Source: an uncultured Erysipelotrichaceae bacterium (lineage in GTDB: Bacteria; Bacillota_I; Bacilli_A; RF39; UBA660). Taken from it: a stretch of 21,684 nucleotides of DNA. The position numbers and the translations under genes are program-made. The stretch is taken from NCBI GenBank assembly GCA_902761685.1, contig CACWLI010000021.1, positions 3,869 to 25,552 of the forward strand, given 5' to 3'. Of this stretch, positions 6,725 to 13,851 are shown piece after piece; position 1 is the first letter of the stretch, and each line of letters opens with the position of its first letter. The notes beneath the pieces are model-generated. The model was given only the letters and a program-made list of their open reading frames with translations, searched no databases and had not been told where the DNA came from.

Positions 6725-7871
6725 GAACATTTTTCTTTTTAAAAATACTAAATAAAAATGCAATCGATATTATTGCTAAACCAAAGATACCTAATACAAC
6801 ATATGAATTGCCTAGACTGATATTTTTAAATATCAGTGATGTTATAGTACATATAATCATTTCTGAAATTGAAGTTATAAAAGTAAATATTGCTAAGACT
6901 GTTTGTCTATAAGAATCACTACATTCATTTTGAATAGTAGTATTATAAATATTATTTGTAATAGAAAAGAAACATTGAAATAAAATTATGAAAATAATAG
7001 AAAAATAATTATTTAATAAACCAATCAATATTAAACTAATACTAAAAAATAATGAACATATAAAGAATACATTTATTTGTTTCTTATATATACTAGCAAT
7101 CTTATTACCAACTATCGCAAATAAACACATAACTGCTGTATATATTCCTATTATAGTAGTTGATGCTCCCATATTAGATAAATACTCTGGATGACTCTCA
7201 GCTAATATATCAGCTATAGGAACAATTATTATTTCAGATAAAAGTATTACTTTTAATAATTTATTATTTCCTAACAGTTTAATAGATTCTTTAATTAAAT
7301 ACTTTGTACCATTCTTCTCTTTAGTCTTTTCATTTTTATCATCAAGTAATAATAAAACTATAAAATTAATTACTATAGGAATTAAACTAATATAATACAT
7401 AGAAACTAAACTATAATTAGCAACTATACCACCAAGTATCATGGATATTAAATATCCCAAATAATAAAAGAAAGACCATTTATAATACATCTTTGAATAT
7501 TCACTTTTATCTTTAATATAAGAATGAAGTAATGATATAACTATTCCTTGAGATAATAAATTAGAAATCGCTGACATCACAATTCCTATTCCCATTAAAT
7601 ATACATTATTTGAATAAATATAAAATAATGTTGCTATTAATAAAAATATATTACTACTAATAAGAATATATTTACGATTATATTTATCTTTTATTATTCC
7701 AAAAGGTATTAAAAATATAATAGTTATTACACTACCAATAGTAATATAATTTATATACTCTGAATTACTAATTCCTTTAGATAAATAATATAAAACATCA
7801 CATGCTCTATATAATAAAAAACTATTTAAAAAAGAATATATAAATAATACAATAGTATTTCTTTTATTCAT
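6708..7871 (-). CDS. major facilitator superfamily (MFS) transporter
   Basis: A 387-aa protein with about 12 hydrophobic segments in two groups of six, separated by a charged stretch (LLLDDKNEKTKEKNGTKYL, residues ~175-193). The loop FGIIKDKYNRKYI (~57-69) corresponds to the MFS loop 2-3 signature (GxxxDRxGRR). It is likely a drug or metabolite exporter; the substrate cannot be told. The start at 7871 follows GGTGAT, with an extended -10 promoter 16 bases further up. It lies after the phosphatase and CutA-like genes in the R4-R3 segment, but a terminator and its own promoter make it a separate transcription unit. Confidence 0.85.
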   Translation of the reverse strand: MNKRNTIVLFIYSFLNSFLLYRACDVLYYLSKGISNSEYINYITIGSVITIIFLIPFGIIKDKYNRKYILISSNIFLLIATLFYIYSNNVYLMGIGIVMSAISNLLSQGIVISLLHSYIKDKSEYSKMYYKWSFFYYLGYLISMILGGIVANYSLVSMYYISLIPIVINFIVLLLLDDKNEKTKEKNGTKYLIKESIKLLGNNKLLKVILLSEIIIVPIADILAESHPEYLSNMGASTTIIGIYTAVMCLFAIVGNKIASIYKKQINVFFICSLFFSISLILIGLLNNYFSIIFIILFQCFFSITNNIYNTTIQNECSDSYRQTVLAIFTFITSISEMIICTITSLIFKNISLGNSYVVLGIFGLAIISIAFLFSIFKKKNVQELSK

Positions 7872-7886
7872 ATTATCACCAATAAA

Positions 7887-7895
7887 ATTATATCA
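7887..7895 (-). promoter_or_regulatory. extended -10 promoter for the MFS gene
   Basis: The minus strand reads TATGATATAAT (TGA plus TATAAT at 7887-7892), 15 bases before the start at 7871, which leaves room for only a very short leader with GGTGAT. Confidence 0.6.
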
Positions 7896-7945
7896 TACAT
7901 TCTATTTTCATTTTATTATTTATTTAATTTTCGAATCATCACATA

Positions 7946-7975
7946 CAAAAAAAGAACTATCAATTTGATAATTCC
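7946..7975 (-). terminator. Rho-independent terminator of the phosphatase/CutA-like operon
   Basis: The minus strand forms GGAATTATC / GATAGTTC around AAATT, followed by seven Us (7947-7953). The stop of the CutA-like gene is 3 bases upstream. Confidence 0.8.
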
Positions 7976-7977
7976 TA

Positions 7978-8325
7978 TTAAACTAAACTATCCTCGTCAA
8001 TTAAAGGAATAATATCAATAGCAGGTTCCTCATATGGATGAGTTTTTCTTAAAATAGATATTACTTTTTTTAATTTATCAATTTCACATATTACTTCTAC
8101 TTTATCCTCTTCAACAATTTCTAATTTATTAGTCTCTCCAATATAAGGATTAGCCTTATCATTTGGAAGAAATGTACCAATTGTCTTAATAGTAGTTGTA
8201 CAATAAGTATAATTTGAATCAGATAAAGTACCAGCTCCAGCGTTACACATTGCATCTAGTACTTCACTAGTATTATCTCTAGGAACAGTAACACATATCT
8301 TAACTCTATTAACATTAATATTCAT
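7978..8325 (-). CDS. stand-alone YqfO/NIF3-type CutA-like domain protein
   Basis: A 115-aa protein. The pattern VKICVTVPRDNTSEVLDAMCNAGAG near the N-terminus, and VISILRKTHPYEEPAIDIIPL near the C-terminus, matches the small CutA/PII-like domain found inserted in NIF3/YqfO proteins and also as a free protein. The HPYEEPAID motif is the hallmark. The NIF3 metal-site domain itself is missing, so this is the single-domain form. Ligand and role are unknown; PII-like folds often bind small molecules. GGAGATG stands 5 bases before the start and the gene begins 12 bases after the phosphatase stop, so the two are co-transcribed. A terminator follows. Confidence 0.75.
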   Translation of the reverse strand: MNINVNRVKICVTVPRDNTSEVLDAMCNAGAGTLSDSNYTYCTTTIKTIGTFLPNDKANPYIGETNKLEIVEEDKVEVICEIDKLKKVISILRKTHPYEEPAIDIIPLIDEDSLV

Positions 8326-8337
8326 AATTCATCTCCA

Positions 8338-8874
8338 TTATTCATAAGAAGCAACTTGACAATTGCCTAATACAAGTCCTGCTTCAACTAATGATCCATT
8401 TGGAATATTTTTTGCAAAATAACAATTAAATGGAATACTTACACCCCCATGTGCAACTATTAATACATTTTTATCAGCATACTTAACACAAATATCATCT
8501 AAAAAATCATATATTCTATTAAAAAAATCTTGTATATTTTCTGCCCTATCATACATATTATTCTTATAATAATTCCAAAATCCATCAAAATCAAAATCTT
8601 TTGTTTCTAATCCTTCAAGTTCTCCAAAATCTCTTTCTATAATTCTATCATCATATTCTATCTTAATATTTCTATCTTGATTTATTATTTGAGCAGTTTC
8701 CTTTGCTCTCAACAATGGAGAACATATTATTAAATCGAAATTAATATCTGATAATAATTCTTTGGTTTGTTTAGCTTGTTCTCTTCCTTTTTCATTTAAT
8801 GGTTCATCACATCTACCCATTACTTTCTTTTGAACATTCCAATCAGTTTGACCATGCCTTGTCAGATATATCAT
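8338..8874 (-). CDS. histidine phosphatase family protein (phosphoglycerate mutase-like)
   Basis: A 178-aa protein starting MIYLTRHGQTDWN, with the RHG motif (R6, H7, G8; H7 is the phospho-accepting His), LLRAKETAQI near 60, ERDFGELEG near 90, and the second catalytic His in VAHGG near 150. This is the histidine phosphatase superfamily, branch 1. It is shorter than true phosphoglycerate mutases, so it is more likely a phosphatase such as a CobC- or GpmB-like enzyme; the substrate is unknown. Two ATGs are four codons apart; the second (8874) is preferred because GGTGATTGAA then gives normal spacing, and the conserved family start is MIYLTRHG. It is the first gene after remnant R4 and forms an operon with the CutA-like gene. 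Confidence 0.88.
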   Translation of the reverse strand: MIYLTRHGQTDWNVQKKVMGRCDEPLNEKGREQAKQTKELLSDINFDLIICSPLLRAKETAQIINQDRNIKIEYDDRIIERDFGELEGLETKDFDFDGFWNYYKNNMYDRAENIQDFFNRIYDFLDDICVKYADKNVLIVAHGGVSIPFNCYFAKNIPNGSLVEAGLVLGNCQVASYE

Positions 8875-8890
8875 TTCAATCACCATAAAT

Positions 8891-8899
8891 ATTATATCA
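8891..8899 (-). promoter_or_regulatory. extended -10 promoter for the phosphatase operon
   Basis: The minus strand reads TGTGATATAAT (TGA plus TATAAT at 8891-8896) between remnant R4 and the ATG at 8874. Confidence 0.6.
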
Positions 8900-8931
8900 C
8901 AAATTTATTTATACACATAACCTCTCATTTT

Positions 8932-9049
8932 CTATGGACTACAAGTTTCTATTTTCAATCTATCATTCTTTATCTTAAACATAATACTTCTTTATTTGGA
9001 TGACCATACCTATTATTTTTACCAACTGGTACTATGTAGTTAATACATA
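8932..9049 (-). pseudogene. comEC: comEC 3'-end remnant R4
   Basis: The minus strand reads PVGKNNRYGHPNKEVL in the comEC frame. It then jumps by an internal deletion (about 20 codons, LDNLDNSKIYRTDQDGS) straight into the TTTAAGAT of IMFKIK, and continues to the end of comEC (ETCSP-like, TAG). As in R5, the ISVG of intact comEC is PVG and the matching part begins at the same place. It separates trpF and its terminator from the phosphatase operon, so it occupies the same slot as the longer copies. Confidence 0.8.
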
Positions 9050-9064
9050 TATGATTTAGACAAA

Positions 9065-9090
9065 TAAAAAAACTACTCATGTAGTTTTTA
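9065..9090 (-). terminator. Rho-independent terminator after trpF
   Basis: The minus strand hairpin AACTAC / GTAGTT with a 4-base loop (9071-9086) is followed by a run of Us. It lies 12 bases after the trpF stop and before remnant R4. Confidence 0.7.
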
Positions 9091-9101
9091 TTAATTACTA
9101 A

Positions 9102-9752
9102 TTAAAATATATTTTTTGCATTAACAACAAATTGTCGTACTTTTTCTTTATCTTTTTTGCCATGTTCATTTTTACATCCACTATTTACATCGACACCATA
9201 TGGTCTAGCTGTTTCAATTGCAATTTTAACATTGTCTGGATTTAAACCGCCGGCTAAAAATGTTGGTTTGTCTAATTGTTTTATTAATTCTCCACTCTTA
9301 TTCCAATCATGTGTAAGGCCAGTACCTCCAACTTGATTTGTTTTTAAATTAAAACTATCCAACAAATAATAATCCGCATATTTCATTTTTTTATAATCAG
9401 TGCAAATTGTTCCATCACTTGCTACATGAATTAATCTAACTAATTCTATATTTGGCAATTCATTTTTAATTTTTTTAACTTCTTCTTCAGCAATATCTGA
9501 ATGTAATTGAATTATATTATTTCCGATATAATTTGTTAATTCAATAATTTCTTCCGCACTTGTTAAATGTGTAACTAACGAAACATCGCATCTACCATTA
9601 ACATAGTCGCATATTTCTTTAGCTTTTTCTTTATCAACAAAATCATTACTAGCATGTTCTTGCCCAACTAAAATTCCTATTACATCCGCTTTTGCATCTA
9701 GACACATTTGAGCTTCTTCTACGCTTGTATTAGCACATATTTTTACCTTCAT
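9102..9752 (-). CDS. trpF: phosphoribosylanthranilate isomerase-like protein (TrpF)
   Basis: A 216-aa TIM-barrel protein. MKVKICANTS carries the catalytic Cys (C6, in KICG of the family), the general acid Asp is D132 in YYLLDSF, VGGTG (141-145) and AGGLNPDNV (167-175) are the phosphate-binding loops, and YGVDVNSG followed by GKKDKEKV closes the barrel. In the tryptophan pathway TrpF isomerises phosphoribosylanthranilate. The KICGI stretch is KICAN and the SPR loop after strand 2 reads VGQEHASNDFV, so substrate or activity may differ. No other trp gene is present; the gene is alone with its own promoter and terminator between comEC and remnant R4. Start ATG 9752 is chosen by the conserved KVKIC start and AGGATG; a GTG three codons earlier is possible. 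Confidence 0.85.
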   Translation of the reverse strand: MKVKICANTSVEEAQMCLDAKADVIGILVGQEHASNDFVDKEKAKEICDYVNGRCDVSLVTHLTSAEEIIELTNYIGNNIIQLHSDIAEEEVKKIKNELPNIELVRLIHVASDGTICTDYKKMKYADYYLLDSFNLKTNQVGGTGLTHDWNKSGELIKQLDKPTFLAGGLNPDNVKIAIETARPYGVDVNSGCKNEHGKKDKEKVRQFVVNAKNIF

Positions 9753-9772
9753 TAGTATCACATCCTATAATT

Positions 9773-9781
9773 ATTATATCA
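9773..9781 (-). promoter_or_regulatory. extended -10 promoter for trpF, directly after comEC
   Basis: The minus strand reads TATGATATAAT (TGA plus TATAAT at 9773-9778), 13 bases past the comEC stop. The stretch from stop codon to -10 box resembles that behind copy R1 (CCATAAAT, then ATATGATATAAT). Confidence 0.6.
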
Positions 9782-9794
9782 TATCAATTAATAT

Positions 9795-11825
9795 TTATGG
9801 ACAACAAGTCTCAATATTTAATTTATTATCTTTAATTTTAAACATAATACTTCCATCTTGATCTGTTCTATATATTTTTGAATTATCTAAATTATCTAAT
9901 ACTTCTTTATTTGGATGACCATACCTATTATTTTTGCCAACACTAATAATCGAGTATTTAGGATTTATTTCATTTATAAAATCTTTTCCACTACTTGTCT
10001 TACTCCCATGATGTCCTACTTTTAATACATCTATATTTGATATATTATACTTATCTAATATATCTTTTTCTTTATCTACTCCAGCATCTCCCATAAGCAT
10101 AAATTTATAACCATTTAATTCTGTATAAATTACATTACTATTATCATTTTCATTATCATATTCTTTTGTCTGTAAGAAATATAATTTATTCTTATCTATA
10201 TTTAGTTCTTTAACACAAGAATAATATTTAATTTTTTTCTTATCCAATACATTAATTAATTCTTGTTCTAAATCATTATATGTTCCACAATTAAATATCA
10301 CTTTCTCTACTTTAAAATTATTTACTAAGTTAATAGCTTCTCCCATATGATCAAAGTCTCCATGGGTAATTATCAGAATATCTATTTTTCTAATCCCTTT
10401 GGTTTTTAAAGCTGGACTTAATGTGTTATAGAATATTTCTTTTTTTCTATTTCCACCAGTATCTATTAATATATTCTTATTATTAATATGAAGGATTGTA
10501 GAATCACCTTGTCCTACATCTATATAATAAGCATAATTTGATCTACTTATATATGGAATAAAAAAATGAATAATTAACATAATAACTAATAAAAATATAT
10601 AACATCTCTTTTTAGTTAACACAAAAAGAATTACAATTATAAAATACGCTATATAAATAAATGTTGGTAATTTAATAAATATTAGTTTTCCAATATTTAT
10701 ATTTGATATGTATATAGATATTTTTTCCATTAACTTTGTAAAAAAAATAAAGAAAGGTTCAGTGGGTTTTACAATAAAGTTGATAATTCCCAGTGGAAAG
10801 ATTATTAAGCTTACTAGTGGTACAAAAAACAGATTATATATTATACTCATAATATTTATTTGATAAAAATTGTATATAGTAATTGGAATTGAAACAAAAA
10901 AAGATAATAGTGACACTTTAAATAATGATATAAAATAATTTGATGATTTTAGTTTACTATTTAAAGCTATAAGTGAAAAACTTATTAAATAAGAATATTG
11001 AAATCCAACATCATAAATGTATTTTGGATTTATTAATAATGAAAAAGATATTATTAATAGAAAGATATTTCTTGGCTTAACATAAAAATAGTATATTCTA
11101 TTTATTCCAAATAAGATAAAGAATAAAACACCTCTTAATACTGATGGTGATAATCCAATTAGTAGTAGATAAAATATTAATACTATTGATGTTAATTTGA
11201 AAGCATTTTCTTCAAACATAAATCTTCTTAATATTTTTGTAATTATAGTTGATAACAATGTAATATGCATTCCACTAATTGCGAATAAATGACTTATTCC
11301 ATTTTCTTGGTAACTTCTAATACTTACTCTATTTATAAGTGATTTATCGCCAACTATGAAAGTATTTAGATATGGATTATTGCCAAGGTGGTTTATTATT
11401 ATTTGTTTTAAATAATAATAAATATTACTGTTGTTTTTAACTCTCTTTATTTTTTTAGTATTTATAATATAATATATGTTATTTCTTTCTAAATACTTTT
11501 TATAATCAAATGAGTAATCATCTCTACTATTATCCGGTTTAATAAATGTTCCTATTACTTCTACTTTATCTCCTAAGTTTAACTTTACCTTATTTTTTGT
11601 GTAATCATTTACTATTAGTTTTTCTTTTCCATTTAAATATATTTTTCTATTATCATTATCTTTTACAATCTTATAAATGGTTCCTGTTACTTTATGAGTA
11701 TTATTTGTATATATAGATTCTTTCTTTATATTTAATCTAACGAATGAAATCAATAATACTATTATAAATATTATTATATATAATTTATCATGTAGTAATA
11801 TTTTCCTTAATTGAAGCAAAAACAT
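9795..11825 (-). CDS. comEC: ComEC, DNA-uptake channel protein (complete)
   Basis: A 676-aa membrane protein. An N-terminal membrane segment (~14-30) is followed by an OB-like region (~40-130, with KLNLGDKVEVIGTF), the competence domain with YQENGISHLFAISGMHITLL (~175) and many membrane helices to ~430, then a metallo-beta-lactamase domain from about 435 (YYIDVGQGDS, HGDFDHMG at 488, GDAG, GHHGSKTSS, SVGKNNRYGHP). In competent bacteria ComEC carries single-stranded DNA across the membrane; the MBL domain is a likely nuclease. Length is a little below typical Firmicutes ComEC but all domains are present. AGGAGAAA precedes the ATG, which lies inside the comEA 3' end (38-bp overlap), so the two are translationally coupled. 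The last ~570 bp are the unit repeated downstream, so this 3' end may itself have been supplied by the newest inserted element. Confidence 0.95.
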   Translation of the reverse strand: MFLLQLRKILLHDKLYIIIFIIVLLISFVRLNIKKESIYTNNTHKVTGTIYKIVKDNDNRKIYLNGKEKLIVNDYTKNKVKLNLGDKVEVIGTFIKPDNSRDDYSFDYKKYLERNNIYYIINTKKIKRVKNNSNIYYYLKQIIINHLGNNPYLNTFIVGDKSLINRVSIRSYQENGISHLFAISGMHITLLSTIITKILRRFMFEENAFKLTSIVLIFYLLLIGLSPSVLRGVLFFILFGINRIYYFYVKPRNIFLLIISFSLLINPKYIYDVGFQYSYLISFSLIALNSKLKSSNYFISLFKVSLLSFFVSIPITIYNFYQINIMSIIYNLFFVPLVSLIIFPLGIINFIVKPTEPFFIFFTKLMEKISIYISNINIGKLIFIKLPTFIYIAYFIIVILFVLTKKRCYIFLLVIMLIIHFFIPYISRSNYAYYIDVGQGDSTILHINNKNILIDTGGNRKKEIFYNTLSPALKTKGIRKIDILIITHGDFDHMGEAINLVNNFKVEKVIFNCGTYNDLEQELINVLDKKKIKYYSCVKELNIDKNKLYFLQTKEYDNENDNSNVIYTELNGYKFMLMGDAGVDKEKDILDKYNISNIDVLKVGHHGSKTSSGKDFINEINPKYSIISVGKNNRYGHPNKEVLDNLDNSKIYRTDQDGSIMFKIKDNKLNIETCCP

Positions 11826-12468
11826 TTTCTCCTATTCCTGTTACTTTTTTGATATCTTCTATTGAATTAAATTTGCCATTTGTATCACGATATTTTATGA
11901 TGTCATTTGCTTTTGATTCACCAATTCCTTGAAGTGTCATTAATTCTTCTTTTGTGGCTGTATTAATATTTATCTTGCCTGTTATTATGCTTTCTGTTTT
12001 TATACAAGCATCATTATTAAGTGAGTATTCTTCACTCTTTGTACATTTATCTTGGACCTGTTTTTCTATTTCTTTTGTTTTTTCAAAATCTCGAACTTGA
12101 TCTTTACTATATATTATTATGACCATTTCATCTTTTATTTTTTTACTTAGATTTATTACTGATGTATCTGCATCCTCTGTTAAGCCACCTGCTAGGTTAA
12201 TAACATCTATCACTCTTGATTCATTTGTTAATTCATAAATACCCGGATTATTTATTTGCCCCTTAATATCAACTTTAATTTTTTCCTTTGATTCTTCTTT
12301 TTTATTTATACTATTTTTTTCTATTACTTTATCTTCTTTTATAATATCTTTTTTATCTGATTTATTCTTTGTTAAAAAGTATATTGAAGATGATATTATT
12401 CCAATTAGTACTATTGCAATTACTATACCAATCATTATTTGTTTTCTATATCTATATTTAAATGTAAT
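11788..12468 (-). CDS. comEA: ComEA, DNA receptor (probable AUU start)
   Basis: A membrane-anchored DNA-binding competence protein: a positively charged start (KYRYRKQ), one membrane segment (IGIVIAIVLIGIISSSIYFL), a Lys/Glu-rich linker, an SLBB domain (KVDIKGQINNPGIYEL to VINLSKKI), and a C-terminal helix-hairpin-helix domain (INTATKEELMTLQGIGESKA to TGIGENVFASIKENI). The start is odd. GGAGGTGAG at 12472-12480 is followed by ATT ATT ACA TTT with no ATG, GTG or TTG nearby. The upstream in-frame GTG (12516) is inside the preceding gene's terminator, and the next ATG is in the membrane segment without a ribosome binding site. The second ATT (12468) is 5 bases from GGAGGTG. comEC overlaps its end; comEB is absent. 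Confidence 0.85.
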   Translation of the reverse strand: MTFKYRYRKQIMIGIVIAIVLIGIISSSIYFLTKNKSDKKDIIKEDKVIEKNSINKKEESKEKIKVDIKGQINNPGIYELTNESRVIDVINLAGGLTEDADTSVINLSKKIKDEMVIIIYSKDQVRDFEKTKEIEKQVQDKCTKSEEYSLNNDACIKTESIITGKININTATKEELMTLQGIGESKANDIIKYRDTNGKFNSIEDIKKVTGIGENVFASIKENITT

Positions 12469-12493
12469 AATCTCACCTCCATTTTTATTATTC

Positions 12494-12523
12494 AAAAAAA
12501 AAGAAAAGTATAGCACTTTTCTT
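12494..12523 (-). terminator. Rho-independent terminator between the DHH gene and comEA
   Basis: The minus strand forms AGAAAAGTG / ACTTTTCT (12502-12522) followed by nine Us. It lies directly behind the DHH gene stop (12525-12527). Some read-through, or an unseen promoter, must serve comEA, because only about 20 bases separate the U tract from the comEA ribosome binding site. Confidence 0.7.
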
Positions 12524-12524
12524 T

Positions 12525-13604
12525 CTATTTTCTTTTTATTTGTTTCTTTTTAATTACAGGTGGTTCTTCAATAATATTTTCTTTATCAGATAATCCTGCA
12601 GGTACTGCATCCATCAATTTATTTTCTACTTGAAATAAGTCATCTGCATATATCCTTGCTCCTGCACATTGCGGATTCCCTCCACCTTTTAACTCACTCA
12701 TTATCTTGTTTACATTAACCTTCTTATTACTTCTTGCTGATATATAAATACTAGTATCGTCTAAAAACCCTATAGCAAAAGCAGCATCTATTCCATAAAA
12801 CTTCATCATTCTATCTGCTGTCTTTGCCAAATCAACTACTGAATAAATTGTTGCTGGACTATTTCTATTAAGTGTAAATGATACATTTATTGTTTCAAGT
12901 AATGAACTTGAGTATTGTTTTAAAGTTGTACCATTTATTATTAAATTACTTATTCTACAAAAACTATCAAAATCCTCTAAAAACAGTTCATTTACTTTAT
13001 CGATATCAGCGCCATGTCGAATAAGTTTTTCTGCAGTATCATGAGTCTTTTCCGTTACATTTTGTTTAAATCTTTTTGTATCAAGATTTATTCCAGCTAA
13101 AAGGTAATTTGCAACAGTTGGTCCATATGGAATCTTGTTCATATTTAAAATTGCAGAAACTATCTCACTTGCACTAGAAACATCTTGTCTTATAAACTTA
13201 TTTTCTGTTTTTACTGTTTTATCATTTTCTCCATGATGGTCTATTGTTATTATTTCTTTAAACTTATATACATCACTACCAAGTGAAATCATATCTTCTT
13301 TATTAACGTCTGTTAAAATTAATAATGAATCGGAATTTACCATTTCCAAGGCTTTTTCTTTTTTTATAATATTTATACTATCTTTGCATTCATCAATTAC
13401 TTTTTTTACACTTGAATCTACTTTAGATAAATCATCATCAACAATAATATATGCTGGTTTTTTATAGTATTTTGCAAGAGTACATAGTCCAATTGCTGAA
13501 CCAATTGCGTCTAAGTCAGGTCCATTATGCCCAATTATAAATACTTGTGAACATTTTTTCATTTCATTTTCAAGCTTATTTCTGAGCTCTTTTAACGTAT
13601 TCAT
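12525..13604 (-). CDS. DHH/DHHA1 phosphoesterase, GdpP C-terminal-like
   Basis: A 359-aa cytoplasmic protein. The DHH domain has GHNGPDLDAIGSAIG (H26, D30, D32), D99 in ILTDV, and DHH at 122-124, all metal ligands; GINLDTKRF lies near 178. The DHHA1 part ends with YISARSNKKVNVN and KGGGNPQCAGA. These blocks resemble the C-terminal half of GdpP, the cyclic-di-AMP phosphodiesterase of Firmicutes, but the membrane, PAS and GGDEF-like parts of GdpP are missing. It could thus be a DhhP-type cyclic-di-AMP or pApA hydrolase, or an NrnA-like nanoRNase; the first is preferred. The tail (EEPPVIKKKQIKRK) is basic. GAGGAG stands before the start, and TGGTATAAT further up is the promoter. Confidence 0.8.
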   Translation of the reverse strand: MNTLKELRNKLENEMKKCSQVFIIGHNGPDLDAIGSAIGLCTLAKYYKKPAYIIVDDDLSKVDSSVKKVIDECKDSINIIKKEKALEMVNSDSLLILTDVNKEDMISLGSDVYKFKEIITIDHHGENDKTVKTENKFIRQDVSSASEIVSAILNMNKIPYGPTVANYLLAGINLDTKRFKQNVTEKTHDTAEKLIRHGADIDKVNELFLEDFDSFCRISNLIINGTTLKQYSSSLLETINVSFTLNRNSPATIYSVVDLAKTADRMMKFYGIDAAFAIGFLDDTSIYISARSNKKVNVNKIMSELKGGGNPQCAGARIYADDLFQVENKLMDAVPAGLSDKENIIEEPPVIKKKQIKRK

Positions 13605-13639
13605 ACACTAACTCCTCTACCCCTCTAAAGATAGGCAAC

Positions 13640-13648
13640 ATTATACCA
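13640..13648 (-). promoter_or_regulatory. extended -10 promoter for the DHH gene
   Basis: The minus strand reads TATGGTATAAT (TGG plus TATAAT at 13640-13645), about 36 bases before the ATG at 13604. The rest of the gap 13649-13815 is plain AT-rich DNA where I see no gene. Confidence 0.6.
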
Positions 13649-13819
13649 TATTTTTAGATTTTTTTCAAGTTTTTTGGGTTATATACTATAAGATAATTAT
13701 TTTGCTAATTTATTATTTCCTATTTTTTATAGATTTTATTTCAAATCATAAATATCAACTATTATCATATAAAAACATAGTTTTTTTCTTCATTTAAGAA
13801 TTATTGTATATTTTTTGCA

Positions 13820-13851
13820 AAAAAAAAGCAAGATATTAATTACATCCTGCT
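13820..13851 (-). terminator. Rho-independent terminator of the ftsW/exported-protein operon
   Basis: The minus strand stem GCAGGAT / ATCTTGC (13829-13851, one G-U pair) is followed by eight Us. It overlaps the last codons of the Cys-rich frame. Confidence 0.75.

Larger units (their letters stand above)
512..10364 (-). mobile_element. comEC-anchored cassette array (cargo genes separated by comEC 3' ends)
   Basis: The 3' end of comEC occurs six times in the same orientation: inside intact comEC (9795-10364), as long copies R3 (6089-6658), R2 (4029-4598) and R1 (1515-2084), and as short remnants R4 (8932-9049) and R5 (512-678). One to three cargo genes lie between consecutive copies, all on the minus strand. 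The long copies start at the same codon, the His of HGD(F/Y)DHMG. This is the layout expected when elements insert into the 3' part of a gene and supply a substitute 3' end, as islands do in tRNA or rlmH genes. No integrase, transposase or IS is visible here, so the mechanism is inferred: a recombinase acting in trans, or homologous recombination of imported DNA. The repeat layout is certain; the mobile interpretation is likely. Confidence 0.7.

Noticed and set aside
512..9752. A prophage or classical transposon
   Set aside because: No integrase, transposase, terminase, capsid or replication gene and no terminal inverted repeats were seen. dinD and the nuclease alone are not phage markers.
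512..10364. An integron or a CRISPR-like repeat array
   Set aside because: The repeats are coding comEC DNA of up to ~570 bp with gene-sized, unrelated spacers. No attC folding pattern, integron integrase, short regular repeats or cas genes are seen.
12469..12516. GTG at 12516 as the comEA start
   Set aside because: It lies within a terminator hairpin and has no ribosome binding site, whereas a strong GGAGGTG stands 36 bases further down.
13649..13815. A gene or structured RNA in the gap before the DHH gene
   Set aside because: Only AT-rich DNA without a ribosome binding site, long frame or convincing stem was found.
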